From assembly GCA_937973965.1 (NCBI GenBank), contig CALJJQ010000096.1:1-34774 (forward strand): a DNA stretch of 34,774 bases, read 5' to 3'. The notes under the pieces are model-generated. The model searched no databases. It worked only from the letters and a program-made list of their open reading frames with translations, and had not been told where the DNA came from. The position numbers and the translations under genes are program-made. This DNA comes from an uncultured Calothrix sp. (GTDB lineage: Bacteria > Cyanobacteriota > Cyanobacteriia > Cyanobacteriales > Nostocaceae). Below are positions 6,379 to 16,020 of this stretch, one piece after another; the first letter of the stretch is position 1, and every line of letters starts with the position of its first letter.

Positions 6379-7788
6379 GTGTCACCTATCGAAGTTCGCA
6401 ATCCCCGCACGGGTAAATTAGATTACGTGATTATTCCCCCACCCCCGAAGTTGTTGGCACAAAAGTGCAATCGCCTACGTCGGGGTCAATTGCAGTGGCA
6501 AAGTTTGGGTGTAGAAGGGCGAATAGAAGTTATCCAGGCATTTCAAGCTGCATTAACTGAAGTTCGTCCCCAACTAATTGATGCGGTGGTAGCGGATACG
6601 GGTCGGTTGGCTTTATCGACATGGGAAGTGGATACCCTAATTGCCAATATTGACCGTTGTTGCCAACTAGCCTATAAATTAATCCGCGATCGCGATTTAA
6701 ATACTACTATTAGTTATATCCACCTCTGGCAAACTGCCACACCTTACCAATTGGTCGGGATTATTAGTCCCTATACGTTTCCATTGTTACTGGCTACTAT
6801 CGAGGCGATTCCGGCTTTAATCGCTGGCTGTGCTGTTGTGGTCAAACCTAGCGAACTCACTCCCCGATTTATTGCTCCCCTGACCAATGCATTAAATAAT
6901 GTTCCGATTTTGCGGGATGTACTGGCATTTGTGGAGGGGGATGGCAAAACCGGAGCAGCTTTACTGGAATCTATTGATTTGGTCTGCTTTACTGGTAGCC
7001 TAGATGTGGGACGAGTTGTTGCAGAAATGGCAGCAGCCCAGTTTATTCCTGCCTATTTGGAGTTAGGGGGGAAAAATCCGGCTATTGTTCTAGAATCGGC
7101 AGATATTGATTTGGCAACTTCAGCAATTTTAACGGGAGCATGTTTTAATTCTGGACAATCCTGTGATGCTATCTCTCGGATTTATGTAGCTGAAACGATT
7201 TTTAATGAGTTTTATCACCAGCTCGTAGCCAAAGCTAATCAACTCCAATTTACAAATCTGGATCTGGAAACGGGACATTTAGGTCCGATAATTAATTACA
7301 AACAAGCCCAAATCATCACTCAACAACTAGAACAAGCCCAAAGTCAAGGAGCAATGATTCATTGTGGTGCAGAACTCAAAAAACTAGATGGGGGATTATG
7401 GTGTCCTCCCACCGTCATCACCCAAGTTAACCCCACAATGGATATTTTGACCACGGAAACCCTTGCACCTATTATGCCAGTAATTGCGATCGCTAACCCT
7501 GAAGCAGCTATTAACTTCGCCAATGATTCCGTTTATGGACGGGTTGCAAGTATTTTTGCTGATACAGAAACCACCGCAATGGAATTAGTCCCAAAATTAG
7601 AATTTGGCACTATCCTCATTAATGATGTCCTCACTACCCAGCATATATTTACAGGTGAACGCCAACCCTGGAAATTTTCCGGTAATGGTCAAACGGTTTA
7701 TAGTACAAATATATTTAGTAAGTTTTTGCGATCGCAATCTATCTTCCGAAAAACCAAATCCATTCCCAGTCCCTGGTGGTTAGGATGA
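6379..7788 (+). CDS. Aldehyde dehydrogenase-family protein with altered oxyanion residue
   Basis: A 469-residue protein of the NAD(P)-dependent aldehyde dehydrogenase superfamily. Visible are the cofactor lysine in KPSE (K156), the FTGSLDVGR loop (204-212), the general base E228 in LELGGKNP, the nucleophile C262 in FNSGQSC and E360 in ETLAP. The motif that is normally PWNFP reads SPYTFP (130-135), so the asparagine that stabilises the thiohemiacetal oxyanion is threonine (T133). The catalytic Cys and Glu are retained, so activity is possible but may be altered. The substrate is unknown; the succinate-semialdehyde dehydrogenase and general aldehyde scavenging branches are candidates. GTG start, three bases after the DUF2237 stop. 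hisS follows after about 70 bases. Confidence 0.87.
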   Translation: MSPIEVRNPRTGKLDYVIIPPPPKLLAQKCNRLRRGQLQWQSLGVEGRIEVIQAFQAALTEVRPQLIDAVVADTGRLALSTWEVDTLIANIDRCCQLAYKLIRDRDLNTTISYIHLWQTATPYQLVGIISPYTFPLLLATIEAIPALIAGCAVVVKPSELTPRFIAPLTNALNNVPILRDVLAFVEGDGKTGAALLESIDLVCFTGSLDVGRVVAEMAAAQFIPAYLELGGKNPAIVLESADIDLATSAILTGACFNSGQSCDAISRIYVAETIFNEFYHQLVAKANQLQFTNLDLETGHLGPIINYKQAQIITQQLEQAQSQGAMIHCGAELKKLDGGLWCPPTVITQVNPTMDILTTETLAPIMPVIAIANPEAAINFANDSVYGRVASIFADTETTAMELVPKLEFGTILINDVLTTQHIFTGERQPWKFSGNGQTVYSTNIFSKFLRSQSIFRKTKSIPSPWWLG

Positions 7789-7796
7789 TTCGATTT

Positions 7797-7856
7797 TGGA
7801 TTTTAGATTTGGAAGTATAACCTATCTCCTGACGACCGTATTCTGTATTCTCAACC
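7797..7856. repeat. STRRs between the aldehyde dehydrogenase gene and hisS
   Basis: GATTTTG, GATTTTA and GATTTGG lie at about 7792-7812, followed by a second series CTATCTC, CTGACGA, CCGTATT, CTGTATT (7822-7849). The second series shares 15 of 16 bases with that before the DUF2237 gene. It ends 12 bases before the hisS ATG. Confidence 0.6.
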
Positions 7857-7861
7857 CAATC

Positions 7862-9265
7862 ATGTCTAAAAACGAAAAAGTTAATTACTCTACACCTAGT
7901 GGCTTTCCTGAATTTCTTCCCACCGAAAAGCGTTTAGAAGTATATTTGCTCGATACAATTCGTAAAGTCTACGAAAGCTACGGATTTACACCCATAGAAA
8001 CACCTGCTGTAGAACGTTTAGAAGTTTTACAAGCTAAAGGTAATCAGGGGGATAATATTATTTACGGACTCAGCCCAATTTTACCTCCTACTCGTCAAGC
8101 GGAAAAAGATGAAGCGGAAAAAGATAAAAAACATGATGATAGCGGGACAGAAGCAAGAGCCTTAAAATTCGACCAAACTGTTCCCCTTGCTGCCTATATT
8201 GCTCGCAATTTAAATCATTTAACATTTCCCTTTGCTCGCTACCAAATGGATATGGTATTTCGTGGGGAAAGGGCAAAAGATGGCAGATTTCGCCAATTTC
8301 GTCAGTGTGACATAGACGTGATTGGTCGCAAGGAATTAAGTTTATTATATGATGCCCAAATGCCAGCAATTATCACCGAAATTTTTACAGCAATTAACAT
8401 TGGTGAATTTAAAATTCGTATCAATAATCGTAAAATTCTCACCGGATTTTTCCAATCAGTAGGAGTAGCAGATCAAGATATTAAAACCTGTATTAATATT
8501 ATTGACACCCTCGAAAAAGTTGGGGAAAAAAAAGTTAAGTCGGAACTGGGAAAAATTGGGATATCCACAGAAAATAGCCAGCGAACAATCGAATTTATTC
8601 AAATTAATGGCAGTACCACAGAAATGTTGGATAAATTGCAATATTTAGCCCAGACAATACCCCAAGCTGAAATATTTCAACTCGGAGTAGAAGAATTAGC
8701 TACTGTCATTAAAGGAGTACAGGATTTAGGAGTCCCAGAAAATCGTTTCTGTATTGACTTATCAATTGCACGTGGATTAAATTACTACACAGGTACAGTG
8801 TACGAAACCACCCTTATTGGTCATGAATCCCTGGGAAGTATTTGTTCCGGAGGTAGATACGAAGAACTAGTCGGCATTTTTCTTGGTGAAAAAATGCCAG
8901 GAGTCGGAATTTCCATCGGTTTAACCCGGTTAATCAGTCGTCTCCTCAAAGCTGATATCCTTAAACCCCTACCTCCCACCCCTGCGCAGGTGATGGTACT
9001 CAATCTCGAAGCTGATTTAATGTCAATTTATCTACGGGTTTCCCAACAATTACGAAAACAGGGTTTAAATGTAATTACTAACTTTGAAACCCGTCCCCTG
9101 GGTAAACAATTCCAACAAGCTGAAGCACAACAAATCCCCTTTTGTGTCGTCATTGGTAGCAATGAAGCTGCTAATAATACTGCGGGGTTGAAAGATATTC
9201 GTACCCGTACCCAAATTCAAGTTCCTATAGACGAATTAGCCCAAAAGATTATTACAGGTTTGTAG
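7862..9265 (+). CDS. hisS: Histidyl-tRNA synthetase
   Basis: A 467-residue class II synthetase that charges tRNA-His. Motif 2 is seen in FARYQMDMVFRGERAKDGRF and RQFRQCDIDVIG, the histidine-binding motif as ARGLNYYTGTVYET, and motif 3 as GVGISIGLTRLI. A C-terminal anticodon-binding domain follows (about 380-467). The open frame extends 22 codons further upstream, but ATG at 7862 is the natural start because the N-terminus PSGFPEFLPTEKR then falls in place and the upstream part is heptamer repeat. The N-terminus and the EAEKDKKHDDSGTEARALKFD-like insertion differ from the common bacterial HisRS, and the usual GLDYY aspartate is asparagine. A second hisS elsewhere in the genome is possible. Confidence 0.92.
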   Translation: MSKNEKVNYSTPSGFPEFLPTEKRLEVYLLDTIRKVYESYGFTPIETPAVERLEVLQAKGNQGDNIIYGLSPILPPTRQAEKDEAEKDKKHDDSGTEARALKFDQTVPLAAYIARNLNHLTFPFARYQMDMVFRGERAKDGRFRQFRQCDIDVIGRKELSLLYDAQMPAIITEIFTAINIGEFKIRINNRKILTGFFQSVGVADQDIKTCINIIDTLEKVGEKKVKSELGKIGISTENSQRTIEFIQINGSTTEMLDKLQYLAQTIPQAEIFQLGVEELATVIKGVQDLGVPENRFCIDLSIARGLNYYTGTVYETTLIGHESLGSICSGGRYEELVGIFLGEKMPGVGISIGLTRLISRLLKADILKPLPPTPAQVMVLNLEADLMSIYLRVSQQLRKQGLNVITNFETRPLGKQFQQAEAQQIPFCVVIGSNEAANNTAGLKDIRTRTQIQVPIDELAQKIITGL

Positions 9266-9341
9266 ATTTAAATCCGCCATTGTTTACAAATCCCTAAAAT
9301 TTCTAGGAATAGGGAGTAGGGGAAAAAAAGGGAATCAAACC

Positions 9342-9911
9342 CTAAATTCTTCCCATCCGATTTAATGGCCAAAATCTAAACACTGCGTGACCAATAATAT
9401 TCTCTTGGGGTAAAAATCCCCAGTAGCGGGAGTCGTTGCTGTCGTTACGGTTATCCCCCATGACAAAATATTGGTGAGGGGGAATTTCAACTTCTGCAAA
9501 GGGTTGATTTGCTGGTTCAGCAATATAATTTTCTTGCAAAGGTTTACCATCAAGATAAACTACCCCATTTTTCACAGCAATTTTTTGACCTGGTTGACCA
9601 ATAATCCGTTTAATAAATGCTTGGTCTTTTCCGAAACCGCGACGCTGTAATTCTGCTGGGGGTTCAAAGACAATAATGTCCCCAAATTTCGGTTCCTGGA
9701 AGCGGTAGGATACCTTTTCCACGACTAGTCTATCCCCCGCAAACAAAGTGGGAACCATTGATTCGGAAGGGATGTAACGGGGTTCGGCGATAAATGTACG
9801 AATTAAAAAAGCTAGGATTAGCGCGATCGCAATTAAGCTAATATTTTCTTTGATATTTTGCCATAGGGATTTGGTATCTTTCTGTTCAACTTGATTTTCC
9901 TGGGAAGTCAT
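9342..9911 (-). CDS. lepB: Signal peptidase I
   Basis: A 189-residue serine protease that removes signal peptides at the membrane surface. One N-terminal membrane anchor (about 23-40) is followed by the catalytic SESMVPT with nucleophile S51 and the general base K101 in FIKRIIG. The closing box MGDNRNDSNDSR is intact. Length matches the short single-anchor cyanobacterial form. The gene converges with hisS; about 76 bases separate them and contain a heptamer stretch but no clear terminator. Cyanobacteria commonly have two or more lepB genes. Confidence 0.95.
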   Translation of the reverse strand: MTSQENQVEQKDTKSLWQNIKENISLIAIALILAFLIRTFIAEPRYIPSESMVPTLFAGDRLVVEKVSYRFQEPKFGDIIVFEPPAELQRRGFGKDQAFIKRIIGQPGQKIAVKNGVVYLDGKPLQENYIAEPANQPFAEVEIPPHQYFVMGDNRNDSNDSRYWGFLPQENIIGHAVFRFWPLNRMGRI

Positions 9912-10753
9912 AGGATTTTGGATTTTAGATTGGGTAAATTTTATGTACTACTTAGACCAGAATGGATGAGAGTAGTTATTTTACTTTTGTCTGTTGCCTA
10001 TTTCCTGTTGGCTTTGCATCAATCAAGTAAATTAAGTTGATTGAATCAGCTTTCGGCACATTTGCGATTTTGTTACATAATGTTAATTAATTAGCAGAAT
10101 AATATCATTTAGTTGCTCATTATCCAGTACAAGGTATACTAATAAACAAGTTTGCTTCGATATTGAGCTTGTTTATCAGTAAATACACGGATAAGCATCT
10201 ACCTTTTTTTGAGGTTATTTCTAACCTTTGATAGGCTAGTAAATTTGTTGATACGTATTATCGTTTCTTTGGACATTACTGGCAAAATTTAAATTTTATT
10301 CCCAGCTTTTTACCTTTTAGATATTATCAAAAAATTGGGATGTGAGTTATGTTGTTTACGCTAATAATCGCTACGTATCAGGGGCTATGTTGATTATTCT
10401 GTTTCATTTATTTCAAGCGTTTAATACCATTTGCACACACAATATTATTAAAGATGCGACCCTCACGCTTCAGACTTTTTCCCCAGACCCTAATTAGAGC
10501 TTGCTGAAAAATAGTTAGACTTTACATATCGTCAGCTATTGAGGCTATTTTGGCTGAAAAAAAGTGCAAATACATGGGTATATCAAACTTCAAAATCTTG
10601 CATTTGTAAGTAATTTTTTTGGGTTTTTTGACAAGTGGAAGGGGAAAGCTTAAAACTATTCCCTGTACAGACACGACATGTCGCGTCTCTCCCCATTCCC
10701 TACCCCTACTAAAAGACTTTTTCCCCAAACCCTACTTCAATGAGAACAACATC
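9912..10753. other. Long gene-free region between lepB and clpC
   Basis: About 840 bases without a convincing gene. It begins with GATTTTG-type heptamers (9914-9928). Within it, a 20-base direct repeat GACTTTTTCCCCAGACCCTA (10473-10492) recurs with one change at 10715-10734, and a palindrome related to those at 5839 lies at 10669-10688. A short minus-strand frame (10522-10728) spans these repeats and is not credible. The lepB promoter should be near the left end. Confidence 0.5.
10669..10688. repeat. Palindrome of the AGACGCG...CGCGTCT family
   Basis: AGACACGACATGTCGCGTCT is a palindrome with one arm mismatch. It shares the outer bases and the adjoining GTAC with the pair at 5839-5895. Confidence 0.65.
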
Positions 10754-10791
10754 AAAAAAACGGTAGCAAATAGATAGATTTTGCTACCGTT
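10754..10791 (-). terminator. Rho-independent terminator of clpC
   Basis: On the minus strand AACGGTAGCAAA (plus 10780-10791) pairs perfectly over 12 bases with TTTGCTACCGTT (plus 10759-10770) across a 9-base loop, and a run of T follows (plus A tract 10754-10760). It is 44 bases past the clpC stop. Confidence 0.9.
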
Positions 10792-10834
10792 CCCTATTTT
10801 CATCAAATCTGGTTTAAATCAACTTTAGTTTCAA

Positions 10835-13306
10835 TTATGATTCAACCCCAGGTGTCAAAAGTTCGCGACGCTGCTCGGAACGAACGACTACATTACCTGT
10901 TTCGTCGATATCGACAACAGCTGTGTCACCCTCTTTAATTCGTCCAGAGAGAATCTCTTCTGCCAAACTATCTTCAAGCAAACGCATAATCGCTCGACGT
11001 AAGGGACGCGCTCCGTAGGATTGGCTGTAACCTTCCTCGATTAAACGCTCTTTGAAGCGGTCGGAAACCTCTAGGGTAATACCTTTTTCGGTTAACCGTC
11101 CAAATACTTCCTTGAGCATAATTGCGGCGATTTCCGTAACTTCCTGCTTGTTCAGTTGACGGAAGACGATAATTTCGTCTAGACGGTTGAGGAACTCAGG
11201 ACGGAAGTAGTTTTTCAGTTCTTCGTTAACTAAAGCACGAATGCGGTTGTATTGGGATTCGCTTTCGTCTTCTGCTAACTCGAAGCCAATACCACCACCA
11301 CCTTTTTCAATCACTTTAGAACCTATGTTCGAGGTCAAAATAATCAAGGTGTTTTTAAAGTCTACTGTCCGACCCTTGGCATCGGTCAACCGACCATCTT
11401 CCAGGATTTGCAGTAACATGTTGAATACGTCGGGGTGGGCTTTTTCGATTTCGTCGAATAGTACCACTGTGTATGGACGACGACGTACTGCTTCCGTTAA
11501 CTGACCGCCTTCATTGTATCCAACATAACCTGGAGGCGAACCAATCAGTTTGCTGACTGTGTGACGTTCCATGTATTCGGACATATCTAGGCGAATCATG
11601 GCTTCTTCCGAACCAAAGAAGTAAGCTGCCAAAGATTTGGTTAATTCGGTTTTCCCGACCCCGGTTGGACCAGAGAAAATGAAGCTTGCAATGGGACGAT
11701 TGGGGTTCTTCAAACCGACGCGAGCGCGACGAATTGCCCGTGATACGGCTTTGACCGCATCTTCCTGACCGATGAGACGCTGGTGGAGTGTGTCCTCCAT
11801 GTGCAGTAATTTCTCGGATTCGGATTCGGTCAATTTGTTGACGGGAACACCTGTCCAGGATGCCACAATGTGGGCAATATCTTCTTCGGTGACAACGGGT
11901 TCATCACTCTCGGTTTTGCTTCCAGAAGCTTTGGTTTGGGCGATGGTGCGAATTTCGGCTTTAATTTCCATTTCGCGATCGCGCAGTTCTCCTGCTTTGT
12001 CAAAATCCTGGGAACGCACTGCATCATCTTTTTGCTTGAGAATTTGCCGCAGTTCCTTGTCGAGTTCCTTCGCTGCTGGGGGTAATTGGGAGTTTATTAA
12101 ACGTACCCGCGAACCAGCTTCGTCAATTAAATCGATGGCTTTATCGGGTAAATAACGGTCAGAAATATAGCGGTCGGATAATTTCGCAGCTGCAACTAAA
12201 GCCTCATCAGAAATCTTGAGTTTATGATGTTGCTCGTAGCGATCACGTAATCCGTATAAAATTTCGATGGTTTCATCAACCGTCGGCTCACCCACCATTA
12301 CTGGTTGGAAACGGCGTTCCAGAGCTGCATCCCGTTCGATGTGTTTGCGATACTCATCTAATGTGGTTGCACCAATACACTGTAATTCGCCGCGTGCGAG
12401 CGCTGGCTTGAGGATATTGGCAGCGTCGATTGCTCCCTCTGCCGCTCCTGCACCGATTAATGTGTGAACCTCGTCAATAACTAATATAACGTTTCCGGCT
12501 TGGCGAATCTCATCCATGATTTTCTTCAGCCGTTCTTCAAATTCACCCCGGTATTTAGTTCCAGCGACGAGCAATCCAATATCAAGCGTTACAACCCGCT
12601 TGTCCTCCAGGATATCCGGAACATCCCTGTTGGCAATTCTCGATGCTAACCCTTCAGCGATCGCTGTCTTCCCAACGCCTGGCTCCCCGATTAGAACTGG
12701 GTTGTTCTTAGTTCGCCGACCCAATATCTGAATAACGCGCTCGATTTCTTTGGCACGTCCCACTACTGGATCAAGCTTGCCATCAGTCGCCATTTGCGTC
12801 AGATTCGAGCCAAATTCATCGAGGGTCGGCGTTTTTGTCCGACTCGATGAACCACCGGGAGCTACCTCCGCAGTCTCGCCCAACATCCGAATCACTTGAG
12901 TACGCACCTTAGACAGGTCTACGCCCAGATTCTCAAGCACCCGTGCTGCCACGCCTTCCCCTTCGCGGATCAAGCCCAACAGCAGATGCTCTGTACCGAT
13001 GTAGTTGTGTCCTAACTGGCGTGCTTCTTCAAGCGACAGTTCGAGAACTCGTTTTGCCCTGGGTGTAAATGGAATTTCCACCGCAACAAATCCAGATCCT
13101 CGACCTATGATCTTTTCCACTTCGATGCGAGCGTCTTTGAGATTTACTCCCATTGACTTCAACACCTTAGCCGCCACGCCGGTTCCTTCGCCAATTAGAC
13201 CCAGGAGGATCTGCTCGGTTCCGACGAAATTATGCCCAAGACGGCGTGCCTCTTCTTGAGCGAGCATTATCACCTTAATGGCTTTTTCTGTGAAGCGTTC
13301 AAACAT
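10835..13306 (-). CDS. clpC: ATP-dependent Clp protease ATPase subunit ClpC
   Basis: An 823-residue AAA+ unfoldase that feeds proteins to ClpP/ClpR; the plastid homologue also works at the envelope. A double Clp-N domain (1-145) is followed by the first AAA module with Walker A GEPGVGKT (207-214) and Walker B VILVIDE (273-279), a short UVR-type middle domain (about 418-453), and the second module with Walker A GPTGVGKT (546-553) and [10 protein letters not shown]. The C-terminus is complete. I chose ATG at 13306 because [20 protein letters not shown] is the universal ClpC N-terminus; a start 20 codons upstream is possible in the frame but unsupported. It is monocistronic, with a clear terminator, and lies opposite to a 460-base leader region. 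Confidence 0.97.
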   Translation of the reverse strand: MFERFTEKAIKVIMLAQEEARRLGHNFVGTEQILLGLIGEGTGVAAKVLKSMGVNLKDARIEVEKIIGRGSGFVAVEIPFTPRAKRVLELSLEEARQLGHNYIGTEHLLLGLIREGEGVAARVLENLGVDLSKVRTQVIRMLGETAEVAPGGSSSRTKTPTLDEFGSNLTQMATDGKLDPVVGRAKEIERVIQILGRRTKNNPVLIGEPGVGKTAIAEGLASRIANRDVPDILEDKRVVTLDIGLLVAGTKYRGEFEERLKKIMDEIRQAGNVILVIDEVHTLIGAGAAEGAIDAANILKPALARGELQCIGATTLDEYRKHIERDAALERRFQPVMVGEPTVDETIEILYGLRDRYEQHHKLKISDEALVAAAKLSDRYISDRYLPDKAIDLIDEAGSRVRLINSQLPPAAKELDKELRQILKQKDDAVRSQDFDKAGELRDREMEIKAEIRTIAQTKASGSKTESDEPVVTEEDIAHIVASWTGVPVNKLTESESEKLLHMEDTLHQRLIGQEDAVKAVSRAIRRARVGLKNPNRPIASFIFSGPTGVGKTELTKSLAAYFFGSEEAMIRLDMSEYMERHTVSKLIGSPPGYVGYNEGGQLTEAVRRRPYTVVLFDEIEKAHPDVFNMLLQILEDGRLTDAKGRTVDFKNTLIILTSNIGSKVIEKGGGGIGFELAEDESESQYNRIRALVNEELKNYFRPEFLNRLDEIIVFRQLNKQEVTEIAAIMLKEVFGRLTEKGITLEVSDRFKERLIEEGYSQSYGARPLRRAIMRLLEDSLAEEILSGRIKEGDTAVVDIDETGNVVVRSEQRRELLTPGVES

Positions 13307-13773
13307 GGCATTTTTCCCATCACCTGCGTCGTGCCGGTACGCTGATTTTAGCACAGCAAAATCCAATGGATGTCTGTATCAAGTTTCAGATATCCGTACC
13401 TTCTCACCCCAGTTTCGGGAAAATTTTTCTTTTTTTTTATACTCTCGTCGTCATGACATACTGAGGAGATACGTCGAAAATATCTATTTATAAGACTTTT
13501 AAACAAATTTAGCCGTTTTTGCTAAGTTGACTTATTACATCACCAAGTAAAAATTTATATCTAATAACCTTGTTTTTGTCAAGCCCTAAATAAACATTAT
13601 GATTTTTTTAAATGTATAAAGCTTTATCGATTAAATTTCATTAATTGTAATAATAAGAGGTAAAGAATTGTTAAGTAGGAGGTGAAGGGATTGGGAATAG
13701 GGTCGTCAGGAGACAGAAGGATTGATATACAAAAGTGTGTAGTAGATATGCTCCAGCATCCCCAACTCCCTTC
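13307..13773. other. Gene-free leader region of clpC and tail of rimI
   Basis: AT-rich, with a poly-T run at 13430-13439 and TATA-like strings on the minus strand that could include the clpC promoter. An inverted copy of the 16-base STRR found before hisS and the DUF2237 gene lies at 13701-13716. No gene was seen. Confidence 0.45.
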
Positions 13774-14331
13774 CTAACCGAATTCCGGGATCAAATGCCA
13801 ATGGTAGACGTGTAGGCGATCGCGGATGGAGTTTTGCCATTGGTAGAGTTGTTGGGGAAAATGGGGACATTGGAGGTCGCCACGCCACAGGATTAGGGCA
13901 TCTTCACCGTTATCTTGGTAATAGCGTTTCCTGCGTCCAGCAGTTTGAAAGCCGAATTTTCGGTAGAGGGAAATTGCCGCTTTGTTAGAAGCTCTGACTT
14001 CTAGGGTAGCTCGTTCTAAGCTACGTTCGTGGGCAATTTGCAATAAACCCCACAGCAGCAGTTGTCCTAGTCCTTGACCTTGATATTGGGGATGAACGGC
14101 CAAAATGGTAATGTGAGCTTCTTCGAGAATTGACCAAACACAGGCGATTCCCAACAAGCTGAGGGATGAGGGAGTAGCGATCACGCCGATAATGTCGCTG
14201 TTGGGGCTATCTAGTTCCCGTTGATAGGCTTCGATTGTCCACAAACCACCAAAACAAGCACGATCGATTTCGAGAATCATGCTGATGTGGGAATGGTTGA
14301 GATGCTGGAGTTCGAGATTCGCGATGTTCAT
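13774..14331 (-). CDS. rimI: GNAT acetyltransferase, ribosomal protein S18-alanine N-acetyltransferase type
   Basis: A 185-residue GNAT enzyme. RimI acetylates the N-terminal alanine of ribosomal protein S18 using acetyl-CoA. The acetyl-CoA-binding motif reads VHPQYQGQGLGQLLL, and the RimI-type second half is present: LEVRASNKAAISLYRKFGF followed by RRKRYYQDNGEDALIL, in which the Y-Y-x-x-x-G-EDA pattern is diagnostic. A C-terminal tail of about 35 residues is longer than in enterobacterial RimI. It is divergent from lysA with about 150 bases between them, and the shared gap should carry both promoters. Confidence 0.88.
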   Translation of the reverse strand: MNIANLELQHLNHSHISMILEIDRACFGGLWTIEAYQRELDSPNSDIIGVIATPSSLSLLGIACVWSILEEAHITILAVHPQYQGQGLGQLLLWGLLQIAHERSLERATLEVRASNKAAISLYRKFGFQTAGRRKRYYQDNGEDALILWRGDLQCPHFPQQLYQWQNSIRDRLHVYHWHLIPEFG

Positions 14332-14484
14332 TCGCGATATTTGGATTTTCTAAAGGATAATAGAATCTTTATTATCTACTGCATTCAGAAAAATTAAGCA
14401 GGGAGAGGACAAAATCACCTTCTCAAAATTGTGTATTCTGTTTGAAGTAGTATTTTTGGTAGTTTCAAATACAATAATATCGCT

Positions 14485-15882
14485 ATGGTTTCGACGCACC
14501 CCATCAGGGTTGAACAATCTGGTAGTCAATATATATCACAGGATGTAAATTCCCATACATCTCCTAATCAACAACTTTTACCATTAACGGCCCGTGTCAA
14601 TCAGGATGACCACTTAGAAATTGGTGGGTGTGACGTGAAAGCGTTAGTAGAAAAGTTTGGTTCGCCCCTGTATATTCTGGATGAGCAAACCTTACGCACG
14701 ACTTGCCGTCAGTATCGCGATAGCTTTCAACAATACTATCCCGGTGAATCTCAGGTTTTGTATGCCTCTAAGGCTTGGAGTTGTTTAGCTGTTTGCGCGA
14801 TCGCCCATAGTGAGGGTTTGGGTATTGATGTGGTTTCCGGAGGAGAATTATATACAGCCCTGCAAGCTGGAGTCAAACCGGAGGTGATTTATTTCCACGG
14901 CAATAATAAATCCCTGGAGGAATTAAAATTGGGGATTGAGTCAAGGTGTAATATTGTTGCTGATAATTGGCATGAATTAAAAATGCTGGTGGAATTAGGT
15001 CAACAAGCCCAGGCTCCTATCCCGGTGATGTTACGGTTAACTCCGGGAATTGAATGTCACACCCACGAATATATTCGTACTGGTCATTTAGATAGTAAAT
15101 TCGGTTTTGATCCGAATGAGTTGGATGATGTATTTGCCTTTGTCCGTGATAACCCGGCGTTGAATTGTATTGGTTTACACGCCCATATTGGTTCCCAAAT
15201 CTTTGAACGCCAACCCCATCGTGACTTGGCAGCAGTAATGGTGGAGTGGTTATCTAAGGCTGCAAGTTTTGGGTTACATGTGGGTGAGTTAAACGTTGGT
15301 GGTGGGTTAGGAATTAAATATACAGAGGCAGATGATCCTCCAAGCATTGCCGAATGGGTGAAGCCAATTTGTGAAGTTGTTCAAGCAGCCTGTAAAGCGG
15401 AGAATTTACCCTTACCCAAATTATTATCGGAGCCTGGGCGATCGCTGATTGGGACGGCTTGTGTTACAGCTTATACAGTTGGTTCCTCAAAAACTGTGCC
15501 AGATATTCGCACCTACGTCGCAGTGGATGGTGGTATGTCCGATAACCCCCGTCCGATAACCTATCAGTCGGTATATCGAGCCGTAGTCGCCAATAAAATG
15601 AGTGTTCCGGCAACAGAAACAATCACAGTGGCTGGGAAGCATTGTGAATCAGGAGATGTGGTAATCAAAAATGCCCAATTACCACCCACCCAAGCTGGAG
15701 ATATTCTCGTCGTTTTAGCCACGGGTGCTTACAATTACAGTATGGCTTCTAATTACAACCGTTTGCCTCGACCGGCGGCAGTATTAGTGGCAGATGGTGA
15801 AGCAAATGTGATTTTGCGCCGGGAAACCTATCAAGAATTAATTGCTAACGATAATTTACCGGAAAAACTTCTCAAGCGATAG
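14485..15882 (+). CDS. lysA: Diaminopimelate decarboxylase
   Basis: A 465-residue PLP enzyme that decarboxylates meso-diaminopimelate to lysine, the last step of lysine synthesis. It has the alanine-racemase-like barrel with the PLP lysine in YASKAWSC (K96), the HAHIGSQ phosphate/PLP motif (about 231-237), GGGLGIKY, the EPGRS motif and the catalytic cysteine in KHCESGDVV. The N-terminal ~45 residues precede the conserved domain and are low in complexity, as is common in cyanobacterial LysA. It is the first gene of a plus-strand series lysA, cdaA, uppS, and the gap to cdaA is about 137 bases. Diaminopimelate is also a peptidoglycan precursor, so all three neighbours touch the cell wall. Confidence 0.95.
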   Translation: MVSTHPIRVEQSGSQYISQDVNSHTSPNQQLLPLTARVNQDDHLEIGGCDVKALVEKFGSPLYILDEQTLRTTCRQYRDSFQQYYPGESQVLYASKAWSCLAVCAIAHSEGLGIDVVSGGELYTALQAGVKPEVIYFHGNNKSLEELKLGIESRCNIVADNWHELKMLVELGQQAQAPIPVMLRLTPGIECHTHEYIRTGHLDSKFGFDPNELDDVFAFVRDNPALNCIGLHAHIGSQIFERQPHRDLAAVMVEWLSKAASFGLHVGELNVGGGLGIKYTEADDPPSIAEWVKPICEVVQAACKAENLPLPKLLSEPGRSLIGTACVTAYTVGSSKTVPDIRTYVAVDGGMSDNPRPITYQSVYRAVVANKMSVPATETITVAGKHCESGDVVIKNAQLPPTQAGDILVVLATGAYNYSMASNYNRLPRPAAVLVADGEANVILRRETYQELIANDNLPEKLLKR

Positions 15883-16020
15883 GAATATTAAGGTAAGGAT
15901 GGGCCAAGATGAAAAGTTTAAGCAAAAATTAAAATTTTCATTACCTTGATTACTATCCTTACTGATACACTTTGCTGAATTTAATTATTGTTTAAGGACA
16001 AAATATTTGATCCAGATGTC

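Noticed and set aside
7796-7861. Upstream extension of hisS from ATG 7796
   Set aside because: The added 22 residues come from heptamer repeats and the conserved N-terminus starts at ATG 7862.
10208-10230. Hairpin GGTTA-TTTC-TAACC with a T run as terminator
   Set aside because: The T run precedes the hairpin on the plus strand and no T run follows on the minus strand, so it does not work as an intrinsic terminator.
10522-10728. 68-codon minus-strand open frame in the lepB-clpC gap
   Set aside because: Its codons run through a palindrome and heptamer-like repeats, there is no family-like sequence and no ribosome binding site.
11241-13259. Several plus-strand open frames antisense to clpC
   Set aside because: They are compositional shadows of the high-quality clpC frame on the other strand and show no protein character.
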